Positions 45,982-54,736 of a stretch of DNA of 64,000 bases are shown here, piece after piece. Position 1 is the first letter of the stretch; each line of letters starts with the position of its first letter. Source of the DNA: Pseudomonas asplenii (lineage in GTDB: Bacteria; Pseudomonadota; Gammaproteobacteria; Pseudomonadales; Pseudomonadaceae). The stretch is from contig NZ_LT629777.1 of assembly GCF_900105475.1 (NCBI RefSeq), positions 4,836,001 through 4,900,000 on the forward strand. Reading direction: 5' to 3'. The position numbers were made by a program, and so were the translations under genes. The notes below the pieces were generated by a model, which had not been told where the DNA came from, ran no database searches, and was given only the letters and a program-made list of their open reading frames with translations.

Positions 45982-47124
45982 TCATTCGCATGCTCGGTGC
46001 AATTGCTCAGCAAAGAGAGGCAGCAAAAGCTCGGACTCGGCAATCTGCCACCAAACCGTGTTCTCATGCTCGTCGCTAAGCGCCAGCAGATCGTGGGTCA
46101 GAAAGACCTCAAATCCTGCCCGGGCGACCTTGTCTTCGGCGCTGAGCTCATAAAGCCCTGCTTCGGCGAGCAGCTTCTTGACGATCAGGGGCAGCAACCA
46201 TGCAGAGAAAATAAGGTGGTTATAGCGTGGCCAGATGCTTCCCTTCTGACCGGTACCAGGGCCATGGGCGGCAGCGTTACGAGCGGCACTGAAATCGTGT
46301 ACCCAGGCGTCGAGCGGGCGGCTTACGTTGCTGTCCCAGTGAGTGCACCACCAGCGCTCGTCCAAATTGCCGTTGTACCAAGTGGGCGGGTTCGGTAGCT
46401 CGTCGAAGTGTTCGTTGATGGCCCTGCGAAAGGCTGCCTTGTCATGCGGGACGGCCAGCAGCGTGTCGATGGCGAGCCTCATCAGGATCAGCTCTGATCG
46501 CTCATCCATGGATGAAGCATCAGTGTTGGCCCTGAGGTAAGAGACGATTGCTTCGTCGATGCGCTCCTTCAGGTCTCCGTCAGGGAGTTTTAGCAAAGCT
46601 TCCAGTAGTGGCGCATCGAGTGAGATGCGAGTGCGGTTGTCGACATGGTAAGGCCGAACGAACTTGAGCCCGCCGCTCCCCGCCAGCATGTTTTGCGTAT
46701 TGCCGTCACGCCGGCGCGTGGTCATGCAGGAGTAAGTAGGCGTGCCGACATCAAACCGCTGCGCCACGACCTGCAGGGTGTCTGCGTTGTAGTATTCAGA
46801 CGTAGAGCAAAACTTTCGCTTAGCTAAGGCTGAGAATGCAAGGTAGGAACCCTGAACCAATCGCTCCTGGATTTGGGCATCGGATGCCTCCAGGCCCGGC
46901 GTGTCCTCGTCCCAGATGATGAGTGTCGCTTGATTGATTGGCTGAGCGGGGTGAGAGCCAATTCCCCGGTCGCCATAGTTACCTAGAACGCCGTGGAATG
47001 CTGCTTGAGGGATGCCCAGCAGTTCGCCAGGGAGTCGACCGCGCTCGTAAGGGATGAGGCGCATGTCTGCGATCCGAAGCTCCTCGGTAGCCGCTACCCA
47101 AGGTAGAAAAAACACCACTGCCAT
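45982..47124 (-). CDS. HEPN-motif protein, possible ribonuclease
   Basis: This 380-residue protein carries an R-x4-H motif, FSAARNAAAHG (Arg282, His287), in a helical C-terminal region with the usual Asn after the Arg. That is the catalytic signature of HEPN RNases, including ApeA-like and abortive-infection proteins. The N-terminal half (LRIADMRLIPYERGRLPGEL ... TLIIWDEDTPG) looks beta-rich, as in ApeA-like HEPN proteins with an N-terminal sensor part. The ATG at 47124 is close to GGGG and preferred over GTG 47130. It lies upstream of the antitoxin-like gene on the same strand. The motif is clear; the function is inferred. Confidence 0.65.
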   Translation of the reverse strand: MAVVFFLPWVAATEELRIADMRLIPYERGRLPGELLGIPQAAFHGVLGNYGDRGIGSHPAQPINQATLIIWDEDTPGLEASDAQIQERLVQGSYLAFSALAKRKFCSTSEYYNADTLQVVAQRFDVGTPTYSCMTTRRRDGNTQNMLAGSGGLKFVRPYHVDNRTRISLDAPLLEALLKLPDGDLKERIDEAIVSYLRANTDASSMDERSELILMRLAIDTLLAVPHDKAAFRRAINEHFDELPNPPTWYNGNLDERWWCTHWDSNVSRPLDAWVHDFSAARNAAAHGPGTGQKGSIWPRYNHLIFSAWLLPLIVKKLLAEAGLYELSAEDKVARAGFEVFLTHDLLALSDEHENTVWWQIAESELLLPLFAEQLHRACE

Positions 47125-47162
47125 AGCCACCCCCGTTCACGTGGTCTTGGGCTGAATGATCT

Positions 47163-47350
47163 GTAAGCGTCCGGCGAACTAACCTTCCGAAGCCCCGTTT
47201 TAAAGCGATGGTGTCCGCGTATTTTTAAGCGGACGCGATCGCCATTTTCACCGGGATTTCCATGCGCCAACGAAGCTCTGATCCTAAACCTTCAGAGCTC
47301 AGGTTGCTCAGGAATCAACCGGGCGCCACGGCATCAACGCCAGCAACGCC
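47163..47350 (+). pseudogene. Decayed left end of an IS66-family element
   Basis: The sequence from 47163 starts GTAAGCGTCCGGCGAACT, and its first 100 bases parallel the left end of the IS66 element at 62264. It includes the hairpin GTCCGC-N10-GCGGAC and the transposase start ATGCGCCAACGAAGCTC (47262, versus 62364). After about 30 codons with small deletions the frame is broken and similarity fades near 47350. It is a remnant of an older insertion, truncated on its right. Confidence 0.85.
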
Positions 47351-47503
47351 TTCGCTGTAAGCATTTGTCCTTCTGAAGGCTGCACCTGGACGACCTACCG
47401 AATCGTCAGTGACCATTGAAAATGGGTATAAATGGGTGTGGAAACGTTTGTGCAGTTGTTCCTGAGTATCCTCGATGCGTGCACGGCTGTGGCCAAGGTT
47501 GCT

Positions 47504-47839
47504 TTAGTGTAGACCGAACCCCATTCGCTTAAGCTCTCCGACAAGCTCTTCGCGTCCGTGCAGGCTCGAGACGCTCCGCAGCCTGCTGACCACCTGCTCA
47601 GACCAGCCCGATGCCTTCATTCCTTCGCGTTGATAGAACGCACCAAGGCGCTCGTCGTATTCAGCGAGCGCATCAGCTTCGCCGGCGACCGAGTAGGTCT
47701 CATGGTGGAGCACTGCGTGCTGAGGCAACCTCGGCTTGACCTTGGCCGGACGATCATCCGACGGGTAATCGTGTGCAAGAAATCTGGGTGACCATGGCCC
47801 AGCACGGATACTTTGGAGCCACTCACTAGAGTATGGCCG
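47504..47839 (-). pseudogene. C-terminal fragment of an unknown protein, frameshifted
   Basis: A leftward frame is open for 111 codons from 47839 to 47504 with no proper start. Its sequence looks coding: SSEWLQSIRAGPWSPRFLAH, DDRPAKVKPRLPQHAVLHHE, and a helical tail ending LVGELKRMGFGLH. Just upstream, another frame reads RSDFESNHLRNLTAIL and stops at 47826, exactly where this one takes over. Removing one T near 47829 would join them. It is therefore the tail of a broken gene whose beginning is lost or overwritten. No family recognised. Confidence 0.6.
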
Positions 47840-48048
47840 TCAGGTTGCGCAGGTGGTTGCTTTCGAAATCACTGCGTCGGATCTCAGGTTTGCAATTCGA
47901 ATCAGTGAAACACCTTAGCCTCCAGGCAACGGTCGAGCCTCGAGCAAGCTGTAGAGCGCTTAGCTCGCCTGCGCCAAGCCCCGGCATCAAGGAAGCCGTT
48001 GAGCCATGAGCGTGTGGTGTTGCCCATACGTTCAGGTGCGCAATGCAT

Positions 48049-48711
48049 CTAAAGCATCCCGGCTGGGCCACCACCCCGGCTGAAATCGGTCTCGCCTCGG
48101 ATTAAGCCTTGGCAAAACAAATCCCGATCAACAATTCCGACTGTTCCCTCTTTGGTCGTAGGGTCGAACGCGCACACCCTCCAAAACCCCGCGCCCCCAA
48201 AGTCCACAAAAACGGGTGTGCGGGTATGCCAGCGGTGGAATAGGCGGCTACGCCCCAGCCACTTGAAGTAGGCGTAGCCCTCAGTGGAGATTCCACTGCG
48301 TGAAAGATTGAAAAAAGAGCTGTCCAGTTCGCTGCGTGTCCCGTCGATCACCCAAACGATCCGCTTGTAGAATTGCTCTCGCGCTGTCACTTCCTCGGGA
48401 TCGATCGTCGAGCGCTGGAATTCAACTACGACACCGTGACTGGTCTTCACATCGGCGATATGGCGTTCACGGCTGATCGGGTCTTGATGCATGACCTCCT
48501 GCCATTCTGCTGGGAATCGATTCTTCCATTCCCGGTGCCAGGCCGTCTCGTTTTCCCACCACGGGTCACAGCTGAGTTTTGATCGATGTGCCCAGTGCCA
48601 GATCACATGTTTGCCACATTTGGATATCACCTCAGATTCACAAGATGGGCAAACCCCGCGCAGCTTCGGTTCGGCTTCCATTCGGGTGTCGCCCACGTGG
48701 GCATATTTCAT
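48049..48711 (-). CDS. CoiA-like nuclease-domain protein
   Basis: This 220-residue protein has an N-terminal zinc-ribbon-like segment (CPSCESEV ... HVIWHWAHRS) and the competence CoiA-type core. The core reads ETAWHREWKNRFP, then RHIADVKTSHGVVVEFQRSTI, then REQFYKRIVWVIDG. The Asp of HIADV and the ExQ of VEFQ fit a PD-(D/E)XK nuclease site. CoiA acts in DNA uptake in Gram-positives; short stand-alone versions like this are common in accessory islands with no known role. It lies between the RES gene and a gene remnant, all leftward. Confidence 0.75.
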   Translation of the reverse strand: MKYAHVGDTRMEAEPKLRGVCPSCESEVISKCGKHVIWHWAHRSKLSCDPWWENETAWHREWKNRFPAEWQEVMHQDPISRERHIADVKTSHGVVVEFQRSTIDPEEVTAREQFYKRIVWVIDGTRSELDSSFFNLSRSGISTEGYAYFKWLGRSRLFHRWHTRTPVFVDFGGAGFWRVCAFDPTTKEGTVGIVDRDLFCQGLIRGETDFSRGGGPAGML

Positions 48712-48835
48712 CTCTCGCCCTCCCTGGTCTCGCTGATTTTCCGAGCGTTTCAGTATGGATGATGGTCTTGTACTTTTCGTAGCGTAGGCGCCACCCTCAC
48801 CTGTTTGGGCTGTGCCTGCTACCAGCCCGGGCTAT

Positions 48836-50095
48836 TTATGCCTCGGGTATGGCGTTGGAAGATTCTGTTTCTTTCAGCACCTCATCCATCGTGCCCACAT
48901 TGTCTTTATCGATGGTGTGAAGAATCATGCTACCGGCCACGTACTCGATACTCAATGGATCACCCGCCTTTGCGCCGCTCACCCGGTATCCGGTTGCAAA
49001 ACGCACCGTGGATGACGTTGGCTTAGCGGCGGCATGCGAGAACAGTACAATGTTCCGCCCCTCAGCGCGTTGAGCAGAGCGAAAGATGACGCCGTCAAAG
49101 CGCGGGGAGCACTTGAGGGCCAAGTATTCGGCTACAGCTTGGGTAATCAGGTAGTTTCGTTTTTCTTCCTCATCGACTGGAATCCTTATTTCCTCGTGAA
49201 TTTTGCGAAGGAAACCTTGGCGATCAAGGTGCTTGAAGTACTCAGGGTCGAAGAAGCTTGGAATCGGCCCTAGATTAGCGCCTTCGAAGCGTTCGAAGTC
49301 GAGTACTCGAACCGCGCGGATGAGCTGGAATCGCCCACTGATGAAGCTGTCCTGTGGAAGCGGGCGCAGTTCTGCGATGCATGTCTGACGATCGAATGCA
49401 CCGTAGAATGCCGGGATTCCAGCAGGGTTCATTCTACCCTCGCCCGATACTTCTTTTGGTGGTGAACCCAGTTCAGTGTCGGGGTTGTCCCGAATCCTCT
49501 CGACCTTTTCAGCAGGACTGCGCCGCGCGCGGTAGATTGCGGGACAATCATCCGGCTTGAGGGTCTGCACGACATGGTCAGCCTCGGCTGACTCTGCGTA
49601 TTGGCCCAGGTCGTCGAACAGCCAGCTGAGAAGCTGCCTGGCCTCGTCGTTGAAGAACCGACTGCTGTGCCGCATGCCCTCCTGGATGTCGCACCACCGA
49701 TTAAGCGCACTTTTAACCCCAGCCGGACGAATGCTGTAGTGGATGGTGGTGGAAAAAATGGGCAGTGCTTCGCACTCCTCACTCAGTCCACCACAAACTG
49801 CCTGAACGATAGGTGCACCAGGGGAACAAGCGAAGACTTCGGCGACCCAGTATTTCAATGGTTCGCCGGGTGATTCCAGTCTTGAACCGTCGGAACCCCA
49901 ATGACGATGATTCCGCGCCTCCCAGATGTATTGGTCGAGAACGGCACGCGCCCGCGCAGTGATCTCGACGAGTGCGACGCTTTGGGCCATGTCACCACAG
50001 AGGCTACAGTGGTCGAGCGCCCCAGTTTCAGTGACCCATGTACTGAGAAAAGTGTCGTGTACGCATTTAAAGCACACCGCGCTCGATAACGTCAT
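48836..50095 (-). CDS. RES-domain protein with N-terminal zinc ribbon
   Basis: This 419-residue protein has an N-terminal CFKC...HCSLC zinc ribbon (residues 8-33) and a helical middle of about 140 residues. A RES domain starts near 175 (IYRARRSP, then GSPPKEVSGEGRMNPAGIP, FYGAFDRQTCIAELRP). RES toxins degrade NAD+ and use an R-E-S triad; Arg and Glu candidates are visible. Classical RES toxins are about 150-230 residues and sit next to a DUF2384 antitoxin. This long form belongs to RES proteins with an N-terminal HEPN/ribbon module. The only DUF2384 gene in the window is about 3.2 kb away. The ATG at 50095 is preferred over GTG 50110. Confidence 0.78.
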   Translation of the reverse strand: MTLSSAVCFKCVHDTFLSTWVTETGALDHCSLCGDMAQSVALVEITARARAVLDQYIWEARNHRHWGSDGSRLESPGEPLKYWVAEVFACSPGAPIVQAVCGGLSEECEALPIFSTTIHYSIRPAGVKSALNRWCDIQEGMRHSSRFFNDEARQLLSWLFDDLGQYAESAEADHVVQTLKPDDCPAIYRARRSPAEKVERIRDNPDTELGSPPKEVSGEGRMNPAGIPAFYGAFDRQTCIAELRPLPQDSFISGRFQLIRAVRVLDFERFEGANLGPIPSFFDPEYFKHLDRQGFLRKIHEEIRIPVDEEEKRNYLITQAVAEYLALKCSPRFDGVIFRSAQRAEGRNIVLFSHAAAKPTSSTVRFATGYRVSGAKAGDPLSIEYVAGSMILHTIDKDNVGTMDEVLKETESSNAIPEA

Positions 50096-50201
50096 TGAAA
50101 TCAGATCCACTCAATCAGTTGTTTTGAGCCGTCGATGATAGGGCGCTCGTTGCCCGTGGGATTGAACAGGTTTCCGGTCATTGAAGGCACGCTCAAGTCC
50201 T

Positions 50202-51953
50202 TCACGGCAGTTGGAAGCCCAAATTGACCAGGGTTGGACGCTCGCGAGGTTTCAGCGTTTTGACTGCCCAAATGAGCATGTGCCGAGGTCTTGAGCTCGC
50301 GACGTAGGCAAAACGGGCGGCCTCAGACTCACGGTTCTGTAGCCAGTCGGCCCAGTGTGATTCACCTTTGCCGCGTTTACGTGAGGACACAACCACAGTG
50401 ACATCGTGAGTCTCACCTTTGACTTGGTGAATCGTCTCGTAACGCAATGTCTCCGATTCGCCATCCTGGATATCCTGACTCGAGAGACGGATCGACACTG
50501 GCTTATCACCTTGACCACGCTTGGTGACGAGGTTGAGTCCTCTCAATTCCTGCAATTCATTAAGAATTTCATCGGGCACGAACGCCTGGTCAGGGAGTTG
50601 TCGCAGTGCGAGTTTTGCGCAGCGTACCCACGCTGACCAATTTTGATCGGAGTTGCCGGCGCCGCTGGCAACCATGAACCTCAGGCTTTGGTGGATGAAT
50701 TTACGCCAGGCCAGTTTCGACTCCATTGAGGTTGGGCAATAGGGCCCCGTCTTGGTGACCTCCAGCTTTAGCTTCCCTGCAAGCCACTGGGCGAATGTCC
50801 TGAGACTCACTTTGAGATCGCTCAGGCTCCCTGAGCTGGCGCCAATGCAGGCGACTGCAAGCAGCTCAATGCCTTCAAAGGTCTTCCCGTTGCGCAGGCG
50901 CTGAAGGCTTGCATGCCCTCGGGCAACCAGTACCACCTCATTGTATGCAGCTGTCAGGTTTCGGATCGTAGGCAGCAGCTCGGATGGACAACTTTCGTAC
51001 TCGAGAATTTTGGGCTGGATGGATGCGATTTCAGGATTCCCCGAAACCTTCCCGGTACCGACGATGTTGCTGCAGAGGTCGACTATGGCCTGGCCGCTGC
51101 GCCAATTGGTGGTCAGTTCGTACTGCTTGAACTGCAGTACGCCCATGAGCTTGTTGACGTTGGCCGGGTTCGATTTGCGGAACCCATAAATCGATTGGTT
51201 CAGGTCACCGACGAAGTGAAACTTGATCCCAAAGCCGCTGAGTTTGCTCACGATTTGCAGTTGTTCAGCGGAGAGATCCTGGCACTCATCCACGATCACA
51301 ACGGGAAACCGACGGGCAACTCGGGAGAAGTAGCGGTCAAACTGGTGATCTTTGAAGGCCATAAGCGCCAGCATATCGATGTCACCATGGGTAGCGTAAC
51401 CACCGAGCCAGAACCGCCTCTTCGTGGCTACGAGATCCCGATGCATATTGTCAGTAACCTCCACGGCGTTGAGCTGATGATCGAGCGCTCGATCGCCGGT
51501 CGAAAACTTGAAGCGCCCCGCCTCCAAGTCATAGTTGTACCGACAGGCTGAGATGCGGCGACCACAAATCCGTTGCTGGGTCTGGAAGATATTCGCTTCC
51601 TTCTCAAGGATACGGATACGGAAATCGCCATCCTTGCCTGGATAGCCCGTCAGCTCGCTGGCGATGCTGGCCACCAACCTAGTGAGAACAAAGCTGTCGA
51701 AGGTAGAGATACTGTGGGGTAAGCCGATAGGCCCGCCCAAGTACTTGTGCACCCTACTCCGGAGCTCGTCGGTCGCACTGTTAGAAAACGTGAGAACAGC
51801 GATACCCGAAGGCGAACGTGACCACACCTGAATGGTTTGCGAGACCATTGCAGCCACCACCTCGGTCTTGCCACTACCTGGGCATGCTTTCAGGTAGCTG
51901 TGCTGATCAAGCGGCGCTGCGATGTATTCCAACTGCTCCTTGGTGAAGTTCAT
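50202..51953 (-). CDS. gajB: Gabija helicase GajB (UvrD-like)
   Basis: This 583-residue SF1 helicase has Walker A in ACPGSGKTEVVAAM (residues 23-30), motif Ia VLTFSNSATDELRSRV, motif II VVIVDECQDLSAEQLQIV, and motif III GDLNQSIYGFR. TNWRSGQAIVDLC and the late IHQVKGETHDVTVVV (motif V) follow. It starts 43 bases after the stop of an OLD-family ATPase-nuclease gene in the same direction, which is the GajA-GajB layout of the Gabija anti-phage system. In Gabija, GajB binds the GajA tetramer and is thought to process nucleic acid that triggers cleavage. Confidence 0.88.
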   Translation of the reverse strand: MNFTKEQLEYIAAPLDQHSYLKACPGSGKTEVVAAMVSQTIQVWSRSPSGIAVLTFSNSATDELRSRVHKYLGGPIGLPHSISTFDSFVLTRLVASIASELTGYPGKDGDFRIRILEKEANIFQTQQRICGRRISACRYNYDLEAGRFKFSTGDRALDHQLNAVEVTDNMHRDLVATKRRFWLGGYATHGDIDMLALMAFKDHQFDRYFSRVARRFPVVIVDECQDLSAEQLQIVSKLSGFGIKFHFVGDLNQSIYGFRKSNPANVNKLMGVLQFKQYELTTNWRSGQAIVDLCSNIVGTGKVSGNPEIASIQPKILEYESCPSELLPTIRNLTAAYNEVVLVARGHASLQRLRNGKTFEGIELLAVACIGASSGSLSDLKVSLRTFAQWLAGKLKLEVTKTGPYCPTSMESKLAWRKFIHQSLRFMVASGAGNSDQNWSAWVRCAKLALRQLPDQAFVPDEILNELQELRGLNLVTKRGQGDKPVSIRLSSQDIQDGESETLRYETIHQVKGETHDVTVVVSSRKRGKGESHWADWLQNRESEAARFAYVASSRPRHMLIWAVKTLKPRERPTLVNLGFQLP

Positions 51954-51996
51954 CGCCTGGCATCCTTCGGCCTCGAGCCTTCAGGCCTGACCCGGG

Positions 51997-53901
51997 TCAT
52001 TCGGCTTGTTCCTCGATCCCACAAGCCCAGAGGACGGCTAAGCGGATGTATTCCGGCACGATAAAGTCATCCCTCACGTTAGCCAGCGCGTCCGCGAATG
52101 CCTGCGCATAGAACCCTTTGCCAATTTCTTTGGTTTCGATTCGATCAAGCATGTCATTCGCGTACGGCGCCCTCTCCCCTGAACTCATGGTCGAGTAGTC
52201 CAGTCCAGCCCGCCTTGTCAGCTCCCTCACCACTTCCCCGCCTTGCACAGGCCAGAGAGTGGCCGCAGCCGTCGACATCAATCTGAGGTTGTTACCCTCC
52301 ATCGCGATGTCGTACTCGAAGGTCTTGTACTTACCTACGAACAACCTGCCGAACTGCGACTGGCTGATCGGCCCTATCAATGCCAAGGCCGGATTGTCGC
52401 CTACAAGGAGGTCATCATCATGGGGAAGAAACGGAACGGGGATTTCTTTACCGTCATCGCCTGCAACCGACCTGATAGATTTCGGTGGGTCATTGTCGGT
52501 AAGCCCTGCACACCTGATTGGGACATTCTCGCCTGGCTGGCCGCCCGTGACATCGCAAAACAGCTGCATGAAATGATTGAAGTAGATGCCACCAAGATTG
52601 ATCACCGAGACGCCGTAGTCGTCCAGGCAGTTCTTCCCCTCTCCGTAGGGGCGCAGGACAATACGCGCCAGCTCTGGCAGCACCATCGCCTCAGCGATTC
52701 CTTCTACGAGCAGTGCCCCTTTGGAGAAAAGGAGGTTGGATTTTGTGACGTCCAACCAGCGATCCACAAAGCGGCGGCTGTGCTCAGGAAGGCCGCACGC
52801 GCTGAGCGGTATTGCTACTGGCCTTGCGTCATTTGAAATGTGGATGAGGTGATCCAGGGAGACGGCGGCAGAGATGACCGTTGAGTGCGTGGTGATGATG
52901 ACCTGGATGCCACGTTCTTCAGCCACCGTTTTCAAATGCCGCAGCAGGCGCAGTTGAAGCTGAGGATGAAGATGCGCCTCTGGCTCCTCGATCAACAGGA
53001 GCCGCAGATAGGTCTCTTCGCCTCGATCCTCTTCTTCCTCCAGGATCAGTTCAGCCAGGATCGACGCGATGTACAGGAGGTTGTTGTAGCCAAGGCTGTT
53101 CTCCTCCAGCGATCGGAACTGGGTCGTGTCAGCCTCGCTGAGGTTAGGGAAGTACAGAAGCCGCAAGCCCTCCACGATCCGGGAGAAGCTGACTTCTGAG
53201 AACTGAATCATGGTGCCCTGAGAGAGATTGAGCCCCAGCGCTGCCTTCAGGTTGTCTCCGATTCGCTGATTGGCTTGTTTGATCGCAAATTCGTCGCTCT
53301 GTGAAAGCTCACGATTGAAGTTTCCGACATGCTCTTCCAGCGGGTGAAGAGTCTGTGCCTTCCTGGCCTCAGCGAGCTCTTTGCGGCAGAGGGCCTTCAT
53401 GAGCCGGGCAAGGCGGGACTGGCGACCTTCGCGCAACTTGTTCTCGGCATCGCGCAGCGGAGGTAGGTAAATACAATGGATGTAGTCCAGCGTCTCGGAC
53501 TCGAACGGTTTGGCATGCTCGTGCCCCGCGTAGGTGTGGTGCCTGAAGCGCCCGCGAGACTCTTGATTGCGGGCCTCAAAAGTCAGCTTGGCCTCGTCGT
53601 GATTTCCACACCAGGATTCGAACGCAATGGCGTCCTGATCATCCAGACCTGAAAACGTCGCCTGAATCTGGATGCTTTCAGCAGCGACCGCGCCCGGCTC
53701 AAAACCCCGGTAGAAATCGCGCTCACTAATGATTCGCTTGCCTGACTCCGAGTCGTTGAAGAGCTGGCGCACTGCACTGACCACGCCAGTCTTGCCGGCC
53801 CCATTCTCTCCCACGAGCACGTTCAGCCCGTCTCGAAATTCGATGGTGAACGGCTCACCAAAGCATTTGAATCCAGTGACATCCAATTGCCGTAGATACA
53901 T
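51997..53901 (-). CDS. gajA: Gabija endonuclease GajA (OLD family ATPase-TOPRIM)
   Basis: This 634-residue protein has an ABC-type ATPase head: VLVGENGAGKTGVVSAV (Walker A near 31-38), LLIEEPEAHLHPQLQLRLL (signature/Walker B), and IITTHSTVIS. A TOPRIM nuclease domain follows (LLVEGIAEAMVLPELAR, then CAGLTDNDPP), whose Glu and Asp-x-Asp bind metal. This is the OLD/GajA architecture. GajA nicks or cuts phage DNA when nucleotide levels fall during infection. The ATG at 53901 (MYLRQLDVTGFKCFGEP) is the natural start for this fold. gajB follows at once. All key motifs are intact, so the system should be functional. Confidence 0.9.
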   Translation of the reverse strand: MYLRQLDVTGFKCFGEPFTIEFRDGLNVLVGENGAGKTGVVSAVRQLFNDSESGKRIISERDFYRGFEPGAVAAESIQIQATFSGLDDQDAIAFESWCGNHDEAKLTFEARNQESRGRFRHHTYAGHEHAKPFESETLDYIHCIYLPPLRDAENKLREGRQSRLARLMKALCRKELAEARKAQTLHPLEEHVGNFNRELSQSDEFAIKQANQRIGDNLKAALGLNLSQGTMIQFSEVSFSRIVEGLRLLYFPNLSEADTTQFRSLEENSLGYNNLLYIASILAELILEEEEDRGEETYLRLLLIEEPEAHLHPQLQLRLLRHLKTVAEERGIQVIITTHSTVISAAVSLDHLIHISNDARPVAIPLSACGLPEHSRRFVDRWLDVTKSNLLFSKGALLVEGIAEAMVLPELARIVLRPYGEGKNCLDDYGVSVINLGGIYFNHFMQLFCDVTGGQPGENVPIRCAGLTDNDPPKSIRSVAGDDGKEIPVPFLPHDDDLLVGDNPALALIGPISQSQFGRLFVGKYKTFEYDIAMEGNNLRLMSTAAATLWPVQGGEVVRELTRRAGLDYSTMSSGERAPYANDMLDRIETKEIGKGFYAQAFADALANVRDDFIVPEYIRLAVLWACGIEEQAE

Positions 53902-54092
53902 GCGAATCCCTTCTAGTGGCCGGTTACCAACGAAAATGACGTGACTGCCGGGCGTATCTGGCCTGCAGGTTCACGCAAACTGATCGTGTGATAGTGGCAT
54001 TACGGCATAGCCCGGGCAATCTCAGCATCCAGGCTTGGCCTGCGAGGATGATTTGTACCGATGATGATCTGGGTGGGATACATCAGGGTGAT

Positions 54093-54524
54093 TCAGATCC
54101 CCAGATCTACAGCTATCAACGTATCTTGTTGAATGGGGCTGGCATGGCCCTGCTGCATTAGGTGGCGGAGCAGCTCATTTCGAAGGTGGAAGCGCAGGCG
54201 TTCCCGGATCATGAGATATCCGGTCGTCGACGGATTGAAATGTTCGCGATCAATGACCGTCCTTAGCGCCTTGAACGCAGCGACGCCTATTGCCTTCTCG
54301 TAGAGCCGGGTTTGCGGGTCGAATCCAGGCTTGCGCTGGTAGCTGCTAAGCACCTCACGCAAAATCAGCTCAAGCGTCGGGCCGTGAAAATCTGCGGCAG
54401 CGCGCCAAACCTCGGCCTCCAGGTCATCATCCATTCTTTGTTCTTCCAGACGCGCTATATGCGCCGGCAATTTTCGGGTAAACCGCTCCTTTGATTCAAC
54501 ACGTAGGAGTTCGTGCATGCACAT
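54093..54524 (-). CDS. Hypothetical helical protein
   Basis: The protein has about 143 residues, mostly helical and charged (KERFTRKLPAHIARLEEQRM, VWRAAADFHGPTLELILREVL, RLRFHLRNELLRHLMQQG). No family is recognised. It lies between Gabija and the KfrA-like gene, leftward. The start at 54524 overlaps the start of the rightward small gene at 54517 by eight bases, so a later start (54518 or further in) is possible. It may belong to the recombinase/KfrA module. Confidence 0.55.
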   Translation of the reverse strand: MCMHELLRVESKERFTRKLPAHIARLEEQRMDDDLEAEVWRAAADFHGPTLELILREVLSSYQRKPGFDPQTRLYEKAIGVAAFKALRTVIDREHFNPSTTGYLMIRERLRFHLRNELLRHLMQQGHASPIQQDTLIAVDLGI

Positions 54525-54696
54525 CTCGTTTGACCTTAACCACAATGACAGGGAAGCACTGCTTCGCCACTGCAAGGAGTTCGTGCCGGCAAGTGGCGAT
54601 GCCAGGGAGAACGCACGCTTGGCCGATGCGCTCGAGGCGCTGGCCGAGGCCCTGATGGCTGACGACGAGGCTGCGACTGCCCAAGGGGTGTGCTAG
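54517..54696 (+). CDS. Small conserved-looking protein, 59 residues
   Basis: An ATG at 54517 is preceded by AGGAG at seven bases. It encodes a 59-residue acidic helical protein starting MHISFDLNHNDREALLRHCK, with a leucine/alanine heptad middle (RLADALEALAEALMADDEAA). The codons are GC-rich and typical of real genes. It resembles small accessory proteins seen on Pseudomonas mobile elements. It is divergent from, and slightly overlaps, the 54093 gene, and it converges on the KfrA-like gene. Confidence 0.65.
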   Translation: MHISFDLNHNDREALLRHCKEFVPASGDARENARLADALEALAEALMADDEAATAQGVC

Positions 54697-54736
54697 AAAT
54701 TCGCAAAGTCACTGGGTGGGCCCTGGGTGACCACCC

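Noticed and set aside
45823..46398. Rightward frame of 191 codons
   Set aside because: Antisense to the 3' end of the HEPN gene and runs through the inverted repeat; no domain.
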